DNA of 64,000 bases. Source: Streptomyces sp. APSN-46.1 (lineage in GTDB: Bacteria; Actinomycetota; Actinomycetes; Streptomycetales; Streptomycetaceae). A program made the position numbers and the translations under genes. This document shows, piece after piece, positions 55,275 to 62,823 of the stretch (position 1 is the stretch's first letter; each line of letters begins with the position of its first letter). The stretch covers positions 62,001-126,000 of the forward strand of contig NZ_JALGRF010000016.1 in NCBI RefSeq assembly GCF_022815725.1, read 5' to 3'. A model generated the notes under the pieces. It had not been told where the DNA came from and searched no databases. It was given only the letters and a program-made list of their open reading frames with translations.

Positions 55275-55907
55275 TCAGATCTCCGGGCCCTCGCCCGGCT
55301 CCTCCTGGTACGAGTAGCGCTGCTCACGCCAGGGGTCGCCGATGTTGTGGTAGCCGCGCTCCTCCCAGAAGCCGCGGCGGTCGGCGGTCATGTACTCGAC
55401 ACCGCGCACCCACTTGGGGCCCTTCCAGGCGTACAGGTGCGGGACGACCAGCCGCAGCGGGAAGCCGTGCTCGGCGGTCAGCAGTTCGCCACCTTGATGG
55501 GTGGCGAAAACGGTCCGCTCGGAGGCGAAATCGGCCAGCCGCATGTTCGAGCTGAAGCCGTACTCGGCCCACACCATCACATGGGTGACCTGCGGGGCCG
55601 GCGGAGCCAGTTCGAGGACGGTGCGCGCGAGCACCCCGCCCCATTCGGCCCCGACCATGCTGAACTTCGTGACGCAGTGCAGATCCGCCACGACGGACTC
55701 GAACGGCAGGGCCGTGAACTCCTCGTGGTTCCAGCAGTGCTTCTCGCCGTCGGCCGTCGCGCCGAAGACGCGGAACTCCCAGCGGTCCGGCTTGAACTTG
55801 GGTACGGGCCCGTAATGGGTGACCGGCCAGCCTCGCTGCAACCGCTGCCCCGGCGGGAGCTCCGACTGCTCTGCTCCCGGAGATTCCCGGCTTTCCGGCT
55901 GACCCAT
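55275..55907 (-). CDS. Sulfite oxidase-like molybdopterin oxidoreductase
   Basis: A 210-residue protein with the sulfite-oxidase fold (YuiH/MsrP-like). The probable Mo-ligand Cys is in LHCVTKFS (about residue 78); the block PLRLVVPHLYAWKGPKWV is typical. There is no signal peptide, so it is predicted cytoplasmic. Substrate unknown. ATG 55907 is the start. Confidence 0.88.
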   Translation of the reverse strand: MGQPESRESPGAEQSELPPGQRLQRGWPVTHYGPVPKFKPDRWEFRVFGATADGEKHCWNHEEFTALPFESVVADLHCVTKFSMVGAEWGGVLARTVLELAPPAPQVTHVMVWAEYGFSSNMRLADFASERTVFATHQGGELLTAEHGFPLRLVVPHLYAWKGPKWVRGVEYMTADRRGFWEERGYHNIGDPWREQRYSYQEEPGEGPEI

Positions 55908-56079
55908 GACTCCATGGTGACAGACCGGGCGGGGTGGTCATGACCAGCTCCGGGGCGATCCGGACACGTCACCGTAACTCGCACTAAGGAGGCACTTACT
56001 GGACGGCCCCCTGCGGCGGTGCAAGGATGCGCGCACTGCCCAGTCACCTAGCTGACATTGCTTGGAAGGAGCCTCTGCG

Positions 56080-56559
56080 ATGCAGGGCGACCCCGAGGTC
56101 CTTGAGTTTCTGAACGAGCAGCTGACCGGCGAGCTCACGGCGATCAACCAGTACTGGCTCCATTACCGGATCCAGGACAACAAGGGTTGGACGAAGCTCG
56201 CCCACTACACCCGTGCCGAGTCCATCGACGAGATGAAGCACGCGGACAAGATCACCGAGCGCATCCTGCTGCTCGACGGCCTGCCGAACTACCAGCGCCT
56301 CTTCCACGTCCGCGTCGGGCAGACCCTGACGGAGATGTTCCAGGCGGACCGGCAGGTGGAGGTGGAGGCGATCGACCGCCTCAAGCGCGGGATCGAGGTC
56401 ATGCGCGGCAAGGGGGACATCACCTCGGCGCGGCTCTTCGAGGAGATCCTGGAGGACGAGGAGCACCACATCGACTACCTCGACACCCAGCTGGCGCTCA
56501 TCGAGAGCATCGGGGAGCCGCTGTACATCGCGCAGCAGATCGAGCAGCCCGAGAGCTGA
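56080..56559 (+). CDS. bfr: Bacterioferritin
   Basis: A 159-residue four-helix ferritin subunit that stores iron in a 24-mer and binds haem at Met (MKHADKITERILLLDG region). The ferroxidase ligands lie in LTGELTAINQYWLHY, and the second metal pair in EEILEDEEHHIDYL. ATG 56080 follows GGAAGGAG. Convergent with bfd. Confidence 0.95.
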   Translation: MQGDPEVLEFLNEQLTGELTAINQYWLHYRIQDNKGWTKLAHYTRAESIDEMKHADKITERILLLDGLPNYQRLFHVRVGQTLTEMFQADRQVEVEAIDRLKRGIEVMRGKGDITSARLFEEILEDEEHHIDYLDTQLALIESIGEPLYIAQQIEQPES

Positions 56560-56585
56560 CGCACCCGCCCGGTCCCGGCCGGGCG

Positions 56586-56849
56586 CTACGCGGCTTCGAC
56601 GAGCCGCGGAGCGGGGGCGGGGGTCGGGGTCGGGGAGGCGGCGAGGACGGCGGCCGCCTCACCGTTCTCCAGCAGTTCCCGGCGCGGGCAGGCCCCGCGG
56701 CCGAGAAGGCCCTGGATGGTGCGTACGCAGGAGCCGCAGTCGGTTCCGGCCTTGGTCGCCGAGGCGATCTGGCGGGGGGTGCAGGCCCCGGCAGCCGCGT
56801 GTTCCTTGACCTGCTTGTCGGTGATTCCGAAGCAAGAGCAGACGTACAC
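56586..56849 (-). CDS. bfd: Bacterioferritin-associated ferredoxin-like protein
   Basis: An 87-residue [2Fe-2S] protein with Cys at residues 4, 6, 38 and 41 (CSCFG and CGSC), the Bfd ligand pattern, and a Pro/Thr-rich tail. Bfd mobilises iron from bacterioferritin by electron transfer. GTG 56849 follows GGAGGTG. A nearly perfect iron box lies upstream, consistent with expression when iron is low. Confidence 0.9.
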   Translation of the reverse strand: MYVCSCFGITDKQVKEHAAAGACTPRQIASATKAGTDCGSCVRTIQGLLGRGACPRRELLENGEAAAVLAASPTPTPAPAPRLVEAA

Positions 56850-56905
56850 GCGGTTTCACCTCCGGGACGGCAAGGGTTCTTGCGGTTTCGGTCAGCCATC
56901 CCCTA

Positions 56906-56924
56906 TTCGGTGAGGCTTACCTAA
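56906..56924 (-). promoter_or_regulatory. Iron box (DmdR/IdeR-type operator) of bfd
   Basis: TTCGGTGAGGCTTACCTAA matches the IdeR/DmdR/DtxR consensus TTAGGTTAGGCTAACCTAA at 16 of 19 positions. It lies about 57 bases before the bfd start codon. Confidence 0.75.
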
Positions 56925-56968
56925 CCGTACCCAAAGTGAGGGTGACCTTAAAAGACCCGGATACGACA

Positions 56969-57001
56969 GTGGGGCGCGGATCACATCGATCCGCGCCCCA
57001 C
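56969..57001 (-). terminator. Terminator of the DAHP synthase gene
   Basis: A perfect 14-bp stem GTGGGGCGCGGATC with loop ACATC, 22 bases beyond the stop on the minus strand. Confidence 0.85.
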
Positions 57002-57023
57002 AGTCGTTCGTCGCTACAGCCGG

Positions 57024-58379
57024 TTACTGATCGCGGTACATCTCGGCGACCAGGAACGCCAGGTCCAGGGACTGGCTGCGGTTGAGCCGCGGGTCGCAGG
57101 CCGTCTCGTAGCGCTGGTGCAGGTCGTCGACGAAGATCTCGTCGCCGCCGCCCACGCACTCGGTGACGTCGTCACCGGTGAGCTCGACGTGGATGCCGCC
57201 CGGGTGGGTGCCCAGGCCCTTGTGGACCTCGAAGAAGCCCTTGACCTCGTCGAGCACGTCGTCGAAACGGCGCGTCTTGTGGCCGGAGGCCGCCTCGAAG
57301 GTGTTGCCGTGCATCGGGTCGGTCACCCACGCCACGGTGGCGCCCGAGGCGGTGACCTTCTCGACCAGCTCGGGGAGCTTGTCGCGGACCTTGTCGGCGC
57401 CCATGCGGACGACGAAGGTCAGCCGGCCCGGCTGCCGCTCGGGGTCCAGGCGGTCGATGTACGTCAGCGCCTCGTCCACGGTGGTGGTCGGGCCGAGCTT
57501 GATGCCGATCGGGTTGGCGATCTGCGAGCAGAACTCGATGTGCGCGTGGTCCAGCTGGCGGGTGCGCTCGCCGATCCAGACCATGTGGGCCGAGGTGTCG
57601 TACAGCTTGCCGGTGCGCGAGTCGGTGCGGGTCAGCGCGCCCTCGTAGTCGAGCAGCAGCGCCTCGTGGGAGGCGTAGAACTCGACGGCCTTGAACTCGG
57701 CCGGGTCGGTGCCACAGGCCTTCATGAAGTTCAGCGCGTTGTCGATCTCCCGCGCGAGCTGCTCGTAGCGCTGCCCGGAGGGGGAGTTCTTCACGAAGTC
57801 CTGGTTCCAGGCGTGCACCTGGCGCAGGTCGGCGTAGCCACCGGTGGTGAAGGCGCGCACCAGGTTCAGCGTCGAGGCCGACGCGTGGTACATGCGCTTC
57901 AGCCGCTCGGGGTCCGGGATCCGGGCCTCTTCGGTGAAGGCGAAGCCGTTGACGGAGTCGCCGCGGTAGGTCGGCAGGGTGACGCCGTCGCGGGTCTCGG
58001 TGTCCTTGGAGCGCGGCTTGGAGTACTGGCCCGCGATACGGCCGACCTTGACGACGGGCACGGAGGCCGCGTACGTCAGGACGGCGCTCATCTGGAGCAG
58101 CGTCTTCAGCTTGGCGCGGATGTGTTCGGCGGACACGGCGTCGAAGGCCTCGGCGCAGTCGCCACCCTGAAGGAGGAACGCCTCGCCCTTGGCGACGGCT
58201 CCCAGACGGGCGCGCAGCTGGTCGCACTCACCGGCGAAAACGAGGGGAGGATACGACTCGAGGTCCGCGACGACAGCGCGCAGAGCCTCGGCATCGGGGT
58301 ACGAAGGCTGCTGCGCCGCGGGAAGGTCTCGCCAGGTCGCCTTGGAGGCGGGGGCTTGGGTTTCAGCGTTCACGGTCAC
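57024..58379 (-). CDS. Class II 3-deoxy-7-phosphoheptulonate synthase
   Basis: A 451-residue plant-type DAHP synthase, the first step of the shikimate pathway. Seen are FLLQGGDCAEAFD, SKPRSKDTETRDG, FYASHEALLLDYE, WVTDPMHGN and HVELTGDDVTEC. The start is taken at GTG 58379 (MTVNAETQ); the frame runs to GTG 58388 and GTG 58373 is also possible, with AUGAGGUG as the nearest ribosome binding site. It diverges from the Trp leader and anthranilate synthase, pairing shikimate entry with Trp synthesis. Confidence 0.94.
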   Translation of the reverse strand: MTVNAETQAPASKATWRDLPAAQQPSYPDAEALRAVVADLESYPPLVFAGECDQLRARLGAVAKGEAFLLQGGDCAEAFDAVSAEHIRAKLKTLLQMSAVLTYAASVPVVKVGRIAGQYSKPRSKDTETRDGVTLPTYRGDSVNGFAFTEEARIPDPERLKRMYHASASTLNLVRAFTTGGYADLRQVHAWNQDFVKNSPSGQRYEQLAREIDNALNFMKACGTDPAEFKAVEFYASHEALLLDYEGALTRTDSRTGKLYDTSAHMVWIGERTRQLDHAHIEFCSQIANPIGIKLGPTTTVDEALTYIDRLDPERQPGRLTFVVRMGADKVRDKLPELVEKVTASGATVAWVTDPMHGNTFEAASGHKTRRFDDVLDEVKGFFEVHKGLGTHPGGIHVELTGDDVTECVGGGDEIFVDDLHQRYETACDPRLNRSQSLDLAFLVAEMYRDQ

Positions 58380-58450
58380 CTCATACACATTACGTCGTCA
58401 CACGCCGCGTCCAGCCAGGCGCCCACTACGTGAGACGGACATATTTCAGC

Positions 58451-58456
58451 TATGGT
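58451..58456 (+). promoter_or_regulatory. Candidate -10 of the Trp leader
   Basis: TATGGT ends seven bases before the leader ATG, so the transcript may start at or next to that codon. No clear -35 was found. Confidence 0.45.
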
Positions 58457-58463
58457 CGGCGGC

Positions 58464-58532
58464 ATGTACGCGCACACGAACCAGAACTGGTGGTGGCCCG
58501 CTTCCGGCGGCCCACTTCTCTCGCGTACCTGA
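58464..58532 (+). CDS. trpL: Trp leader peptide
   Basis: A 22-residue open frame, MYAHTNQNWWWPASGG and a short tail, with three consecutive Trp codons at 58488-58496 and a TGA stop. It has no ribosome binding site. This is a classical attenuator leader: stalling at the Trp codons when charged tRNA-Trp is scarce favours the antiterminator. It precedes the fused anthranilate synthase gene. Confidence 0.9.
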   Translation: MYAHTNQNWWWPASGGPLLSRT

Positions 58533-58575
58533 AGGCACGAACCACGCGAAGGCCGCCCCGGGGCGGCCTTTTCTG
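58506..58575 (+). terminator. Trp attenuator (terminator with alternative pairing)
   Basis: The terminator stem AAGGCCGCCCC/GGGGCGGCCTT (58549-58570) is followed by TTTCTGTTTT. Segment 58506-58512 (GGCGGCC), within the leader peptide codons after the Trp run, is the exact complement of 58551-58557 (GGCCGCC) and can form the competing antiterminator. Confidence 0.85.
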
Positions 58576-58633
58576 TTTTCCGGGCCCGGCCGCTCCTCTC
58601 ACCGCACCCTCACCGAGAAGGAAGCCCAGCCCT

Positions 58634-60571
58634 ATGGACCGCAGCCGACTGAACCGACTGAACCGACCGAATCCACTGAAGCCACTGAGCCGACTGCTCG
58701 ACGACTCCTGCCCGCCGTTCGCCCTGCTGCGGCGCCGGACACCCGGCCGCGACCACGACGTCGTCGAGGTGCTGATCGGCCCGGTCCACGAGGCCGAGCG
58801 CCTCGCCGACCTGCCCGTCGGGGAGCTCCCCACCCTCGCGCTCGTGCCGTTCCGGCAGATCCGGGAGCGCGGATTCGACGTACGCGACGACGGGACGCCG
58901 CTGAGCGTGCTGGTCGCCGAGGAGGCCTACGAGATCCCGCTCGCCGAGGCCCTGGCGGGGCTCCCGGCCCACGAGGTACGCGTCGAGGGCGGCGGCTTCG
59001 ACGTCCCCGACGGGGAGTACGCGGCCATCGTCGAGCGCGTCATCCAGGACGAGATCGGTCGCGGGGAGGGCGCGAACTTCGTCATCCGGCGCACCTACGA
59101 GGGCCGGATCGACGGCTTCGGCCGGGCCGACGCGCTCGCCCTGTTCCGGCGGCTGCTGGAGGGCGAGCGCGGCGCCTACTGGACGTACGTCGTCCACACC
59201 GGGGAGAGGACCTTGGTCGGGGCCAGCCCCGAGGTGCACGTGCGGATGTCCGGCGGCACGGTCGTGATGAACCCGATCAGCGGGACGTACCGCTATCCCG
59301 CCTCCGGCCCGACGGCCGAATCCCTCCTCGCGTTCCTCGGCGACCGCAAGGAGACCGAGGAGCTGTCCATGGTGGTGGACGAGGAGCTCAAGATGATGTG
59401 CACCGTCGGCGACATGGGCGGCGTGGTCGTCGGGCCGCGGCTGAAGGAGATGGCGCACCTCGCGCACACCGAGTACGAGCTGCGCGGCCGGTCCTCGCTG
59501 GACGTGCGGGAGGTGCTGCGGGAGACCATGTTCGCGGCGACGGTGACGGGCTCGCCGGTGGAGAACGCCTGCCGCGTCATCGAGCGCTACGAGCCGCTCG
59601 GGCGGGACGGGAGGGGCCGGGGCTACTACGCCGGGGCGCTGGCCCTGCTGGGGCTGGACGCGGCCGGGGCGCAGACGCTGGACTCCCCGATCCTGATCCG
59701 CACGGCCGACATCGCGGCGGACGGCACCCTGCGCGTCCCCGTCGGCGCCACGCTGGTGCGGCACTCCGACCCGGCGGGCGAGGTGGCGGAGACGCACGCG
59801 AAGGCGGCGGGGGTGCTGGCGGCGCTGGGGGTCCGGCCCGGTGCGCCCCGGCCGGCCTTCGAGGGGGCGCGGCTGGCGGACGACCCCCGGGTCCGGGCCG
59901 CGCTCGCCGCGCGGCGCCGCGACCTGGCGCCGTTCTGGCTCCGGATGCAGGAGCGGCCGGCCGGGATCACGGGCCACGCCCTGGTCGTGGACGGGGAGGA
60001 CACCTTCACCGCGATGCTGGCGCACGTGGTGCGGGTGGCCGGGCTGGAGGTGACCGTACGCCGCTACGACGATCCGGGGCTGCGGGCGGCGGCCCTGGCC
60101 TGGGACGACGGCCCGATCGTGCTGGGCCCGGGACCGGGCAACCCGGCGAACGCGGACGACCCCAAGATGCGGATGCTGCGCGGGCTGGCGCGGGAGCTCC
60201 TGGCCTCGCACCGGGGCGGGCTGCTGGGGATCTGCCTCGGGCACGAGCTGCTCGCCGCCGAGCTCGGGCTGCCGCTGGTCCGCAAGGCGGAGCCGGCGCA
60301 GGGGGCGCAGACGCGGATCTCCCTGTTCGGGGCCGAGGAGGTGGTGGGGTTCTACAACACGTACACCGCGCACTGCGATGACGCGGCGGCGGACCGGCTG
60401 GGCCTGAGGGGGGTCGAGGTCGCCCGTGACCTCGCGACGGGCGAGGTCCACGCCGTGCGTTCCGCGTCCGGTTTCGCCGGGGTCCAGTTCCACCCGGAGT
60501 CGGTACTGACCCTGCGCGGCGCGGAGCTGCTGCGCGAGCTGCTGGCCGGCGTCACGGTCGCCGTGGCCTAG
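58634..60571 (+). CDS. Anthranilate synthase, fused TrpE-TrpG type
   Basis: A 645-residue fusion. The chorismate-binding domain (about residues 20-440) contains PISGTYRYPASG, DELKMMCTVGDMG-type and ATVTGSPVENA motifs. The glutamine amidotransferase domain (about 455-640) has GICLGHE with nucleophile Cys about 534 and FHPES. It makes anthranilate from chorismate and glutamine for Trp; the fused form resembles phenazine-type PhzE as well as TrpEG, but the Trp attenuator supports a biosynthetic Trp role. ATG 58634 follows GAGAAGGAAG. The N-terminus bears a 3-residue repeat. Confidence 0.92.
   Translation: MDRSRLNRLNRPNPLKPLSRLLDDSCPPFALLRRRTPGRDHDVVEVLIGPVHEAERLADLPVGELPTLALVPFRQIRERGFDVRDDGTPLSVLVAEEAYEIPLAEALAGLPAHEVRVEGGGFDVPDGEYAAIVERVIQDEIGRGEGANFVIRRTYEGRIDGFGRADALALFRRLLEGERGAYWTYVVHTGERTLVGASPEVHVRMSGGTVVMNPISGTYRYPASGPTAESLLAFLGDRKETEELSMVVDEELKMMCTVGDMGGVVVGPRLKEMAHLAHTEYELRGRSSLDVREVLRETMFAATVTGSPVENACRVIERYEPLGRDGRGRGYYAGALALLGLDAAGAQTLDSPILIRTADIAADGTLRVPVGATLVRHSDPAGEVAETHAKAAGVLAALGVRPGAPRPAFEGARLADDPRVRAALAARRRDLAPFWLRMQERPAGITGHALVVDGEDTFTAMLAHVVRVAGLEVTVRRYDDPGLRAAALAWDDGPIVLGPGPGNPANADDPKMRMLRGLARELLASHRGGLLGICLGHELLAAELGLPLVRKAEPAQGAQTRISLFGAEEVVGFYNTYTAHCDDAAADRLGLRGVEVARDLATGEVHAVRSASGFAGVQFHPESVLTLRGAELLRELLAGVTVAVA
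58644..58697 (+). repeat. 9-bp tandem repeat at the 5' end of the anthranilate synthase gene
   Basis: Six units like CGACTGAAC, CGACCGAAT and CCACTGAAG in a row encode Arg/Pro-Leu/Pro-Asn/Lys/Ser triplets (RLNRLNRPNPLKPLSRL). The codon frame is kept. Confidence 0.75.
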
Positions 60572-60583
60572 ACGATTGCTCGT

Positions 60584-60907
60584 CTAGTCGGCCGGCCCGG
60601 CGGTGGCCCCCGCCCCGGTGGCGGGGGCCGCCGCCTTCGTCGCGCGGCGGGACAGGACGTCCCGGACGCCCTTCCACGTCAGCACGGCCAGCATCACCGG
60701 GGCCGCGACCACGAGGACGGTGATGCTGCCCAACCCCAGCGCGCAGATCACCACCAGGTTCAGCGAGCTGTCCGCGACGTCCAGCCAACGGCCCGTGCGC
60801 TCGCCGCGCTCCGCGCCGAGCAGCAGCCGCACGGCGCGGTAGGCGAACAGGAGCTGGACCGGGGCGAGGGCCAGCATGATCCAGCGGAGCCAATCAGGTA
60901 TGTCCAC
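60584..60907 (-). CDS. Small hypothetical membrane protein
   Basis: A 107-residue protein with two hydrophobic segments (about residues 8-30 and 48-75) and an Ala/Gly/Thr-rich tail. There is no recognised family beyond a general streptomycete membrane protein. The start is GTG 60907. It ends 10 bases from the convergent anthranilate synthase gene. Confidence 0.7.
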   Translation of the reverse strand: MDIPDWLRWIMLALAPVQLLFAYRAVRLLLGAERGERTGRWLDVADSSLNLVVICALGLGSITVLVVAAPVMLAVLTWKGVRDVLSRRATKAAAPATGAGATAGPAD

Positions 60908-61000
60908 GCGGCGAATCTAGATCATCCGGCGCGGGCCCGACATGTCCGCCGGGTGAACGCGGCGCGAATTGCGAGATCGCGCGAACGGCCCCGCCGGATG

Positions 61001-62029
61001 TCAGCCGAAGAACACCCCGACCTCCGCGTACAGCGCCGGGTCCACCGTCTTCAGCTTCGACGTCGCCTCCAGGATCGGCACCCGGACGATGTCCGTCCCC
61101 TTCAGCGCGACCATCTTCCCGAAGTCCCCCTCCCGCACGGCGTCGATCGCGTGCAGCCCGAACCGCGTCGCCAGCCAGCGGTCGAACGCGCTCGGCGTAC
61201 CGCCGCGCTGGATGTGCCCGAGCACCGTCGTCCGGGCCTCCTTGCCCGTCCGCGCCTCGATCTCCTTGGCCAGCCACTCGCCCACGCCCGAGAGCCGGAC
61301 GTGCCCGAAGGAGTCCGTCGTGGCGTCCTTGAGGACCAGCTCCCCGTCCGAGGGCATCGCGCCCTCCGCGACCACCACGATCGGCGCGTAGCTCGCCTTG
61401 AACCGCGAGGTCACCCAGGCGCACACCTGGTCCACGTCGAAGCGCTGCTCGGGGATGAGGATGACGTTGGCGCCGCCCGCCAGCCCCGAGTGCAGGGCGA
61501 TCCAGCCGGCGTGCCGGCCCATGACCTCGACGACCAGCACCCGCATGTGCGATTCGGCCGTGGTGTGCAGCCGGTCGATGGCCTCCGTCGCGATGCCGAC
61601 GGCGGTGTCGAAGCCGAAGGTGTAGTCCGTCGCCGACAGGTCGTTGTCGATGGTCTTCGGGACGCCCACGCACGGAATGCCGTATTCCTCGTACAGCCTG
61701 GCCGCCACGCCCAGGGTGTCCTCGCCGCCGATCGCGACGAGGGCCTCCACCTCGTACTTGGCCAGGTTCTCCTTGATCCGGCGGACCCCGTTCTCCTGAT
61801 TGAACGGGTTGGTGCGCGAGGACCCGAGGATGGTCCCGCCGCGCGGCAGGATCCCGCGGACGGCGGGAATGCCGAGCGGGACGGTGTCCCCTTCGACCGC
61901 GCCGCGCCAGCCGTCCTTGAAGCCGACGAACTCGTACGCGTACTCCTGTACGCCCTTGCGTACGACGGCCCGGATCACCGCGTTGAGTCCGGGGCAGTCG
62001 CCGCCACCCGTCAGCACTCCGACCTTCAT
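61001..62029 (-). CDS. 6-phosphofructokinase, PPi-type residues
   Basis: A 342-residue PfkA-family enzyme phosphorylating fructose 6-phosphate. The N-terminal loop is VLTGGGDCPGLNAVI, and the substrate loop PKTIDND has Lys about 125 and catalytic Asp. The phosphoryl-donor loop reads GGEDT, placing Asp at residue 104, where ATP-dependent enzymes have Gly. Asp104 with the following Lys is the pattern of pyrophosphate-dependent PFKs. ATG 62029 follows AAGGGAG. A palindrome lies upstream. Confidence 0.93.
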   Translation of the reverse strand: MKVGVLTGGGDCPGLNAVIRAVVRKGVQEYAYEFVGFKDGWRGAVEGDTVPLGIPAVRGILPRGGTILGSSRTNPFNQENGVRRIKENLAKYEVEALVAIGGEDTLGVAARLYEEYGIPCVGVPKTIDNDLSATDYTFGFDTAVGIATEAIDRLHTTAESHMRVLVVEVMGRHAGWIALHSGLAGGANVILIPEQRFDVDQVCAWVTSRFKASYAPIVVVAEGAMPSDGELVLKDATTDSFGHVRLSGVGEWLAKEIEARTGKEARTTVLGHIQRGGTPSAFDRWLATRFGLHAIDAVREGDFGKMVALKGTDIVRVPILEATSKLKTVDPALYAEVGVFFG

Positions 62030-62063
62030 GGAAACTCCCTTCGCCATGACGGTCACGCTAGTG

Positions 62064-62077
62064 GTGACTCAGGTCAC
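62064..62077 (-). promoter_or_regulatory. Palindrome upstream of pfk
   Basis: GTGAC-TCAG-GTCAC, with a further GGTCAC nearby at 62051, 35 bases before the pfk ATG. A possible operator; it does not exactly match the BldD consensus. Confidence 0.4.
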
Positions 62078-62151
62078 AGCAAGGGCTTGGGAAGCGGCAA
62101 GTTCGGTGGAATTACGAGGCGTTGGATCCGCCCCGTTCACTCGTACGAGGA

Positions 62152-62823
62152 CTACGCGTCGTCGAGGCCGCGCTCTATCGCGTAGCGGACGAGCTCCACC
62201 CGGTTGTGCAACTGGAGCTTGCCCAGGGTGTTCTGGACGTGGTTCTGCACCGTGCGGTGGGAGATGACCAGCCGCTCCGCGATCTGCTTGTACGAGAGTC
62301 CCTTGGCCACCAGGCGCAGCACCTCGGTCTCGCGGTCGGTCAGTTGCGGGGCCTTCGGCTCGTCGGGGGCGGCCGGCACCGGGTGGGTGGCCAGGCGCCG
62401 GTACTCGCCGAGGACCAGGCCCGCCAGACCGGGGGTGAAGACCGGGTCGCCGGCCGCCGTGCGGCAGACCGCGTCGATCAGCTCCTGGGCGCCGGCGGAC
62501 TTCAGCAGGTAACCGGTCGCCCCGGACTTCACCGCCTCCAGGACGTCGGCGTGTTCGCCGCTGGCCGACAGGACGAGGACCCGCAGCGCCGGGTTGGCCC
62601 CGACCAGCTCCCTGCACACCTGGACCCCGGGCATGCCGGGCAGGTTGAGGTCGAGGACCAGCACGTGCGGGGCGGCGGCGCGGGCCCGGCGGACCGCCTC
62701 GGGGCCGTCCCCGGCGGTGGCCACCACGTCGAAGCCCGCCGCGGCCAGGTCGCGGGCGACCGCGTCCCGCCACATCGGGTGGTCGTCGACGACCATCACC
62801 TTGATCTCGTGCGGTTCGCTCAC
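62152..62823 (-). CDS. NarL/LuxR-family response regulator
   Basis: A 223-residue regulator: receiver domain (residues 7-125) with acidic pocket Asp13/Asp14, phospho-Asp about 58 (LVLDLNLPG), and a LuxR-type HTH (about 155-215: LTDRETEVLRLVAKGLSYKQ). GTG 62823 overlaps the kinase stop (GTGA). It is paired with the adjacent histidine kinase. Confidence 0.93.
   Translation of the reverse strand: MSEPHEIKVMVVDDHPMWRDAVARDLAAAGFDVVATAGDGPEAVRRARAAAPHVLVLDLNLPGMPGVQVCRELVGANPALRVLVLSASGEHADVLEAVKSGATGYLLKSAGAQELIDAVCRTAAGDPVFTPGLAGLVLGEYRRLATHPVPAAPDEPKAPQLTDRETEVLRLVAKGLSYKQIAERLVISHRTVQNHVQNTLGKLQLHNRVELVRYAIERGLDDA

Noticed and set aside
58610..60493. 627-residue open frame opposite anthranilate synthase
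   Set aside because: Shadow of a recognised fused enzyme.
62064..62077. BldD box upstream of pfk
   Set aside because: The arms are symmetric but the centre is one base shorter than the BldD consensus; kept only as an unassigned palindrome.
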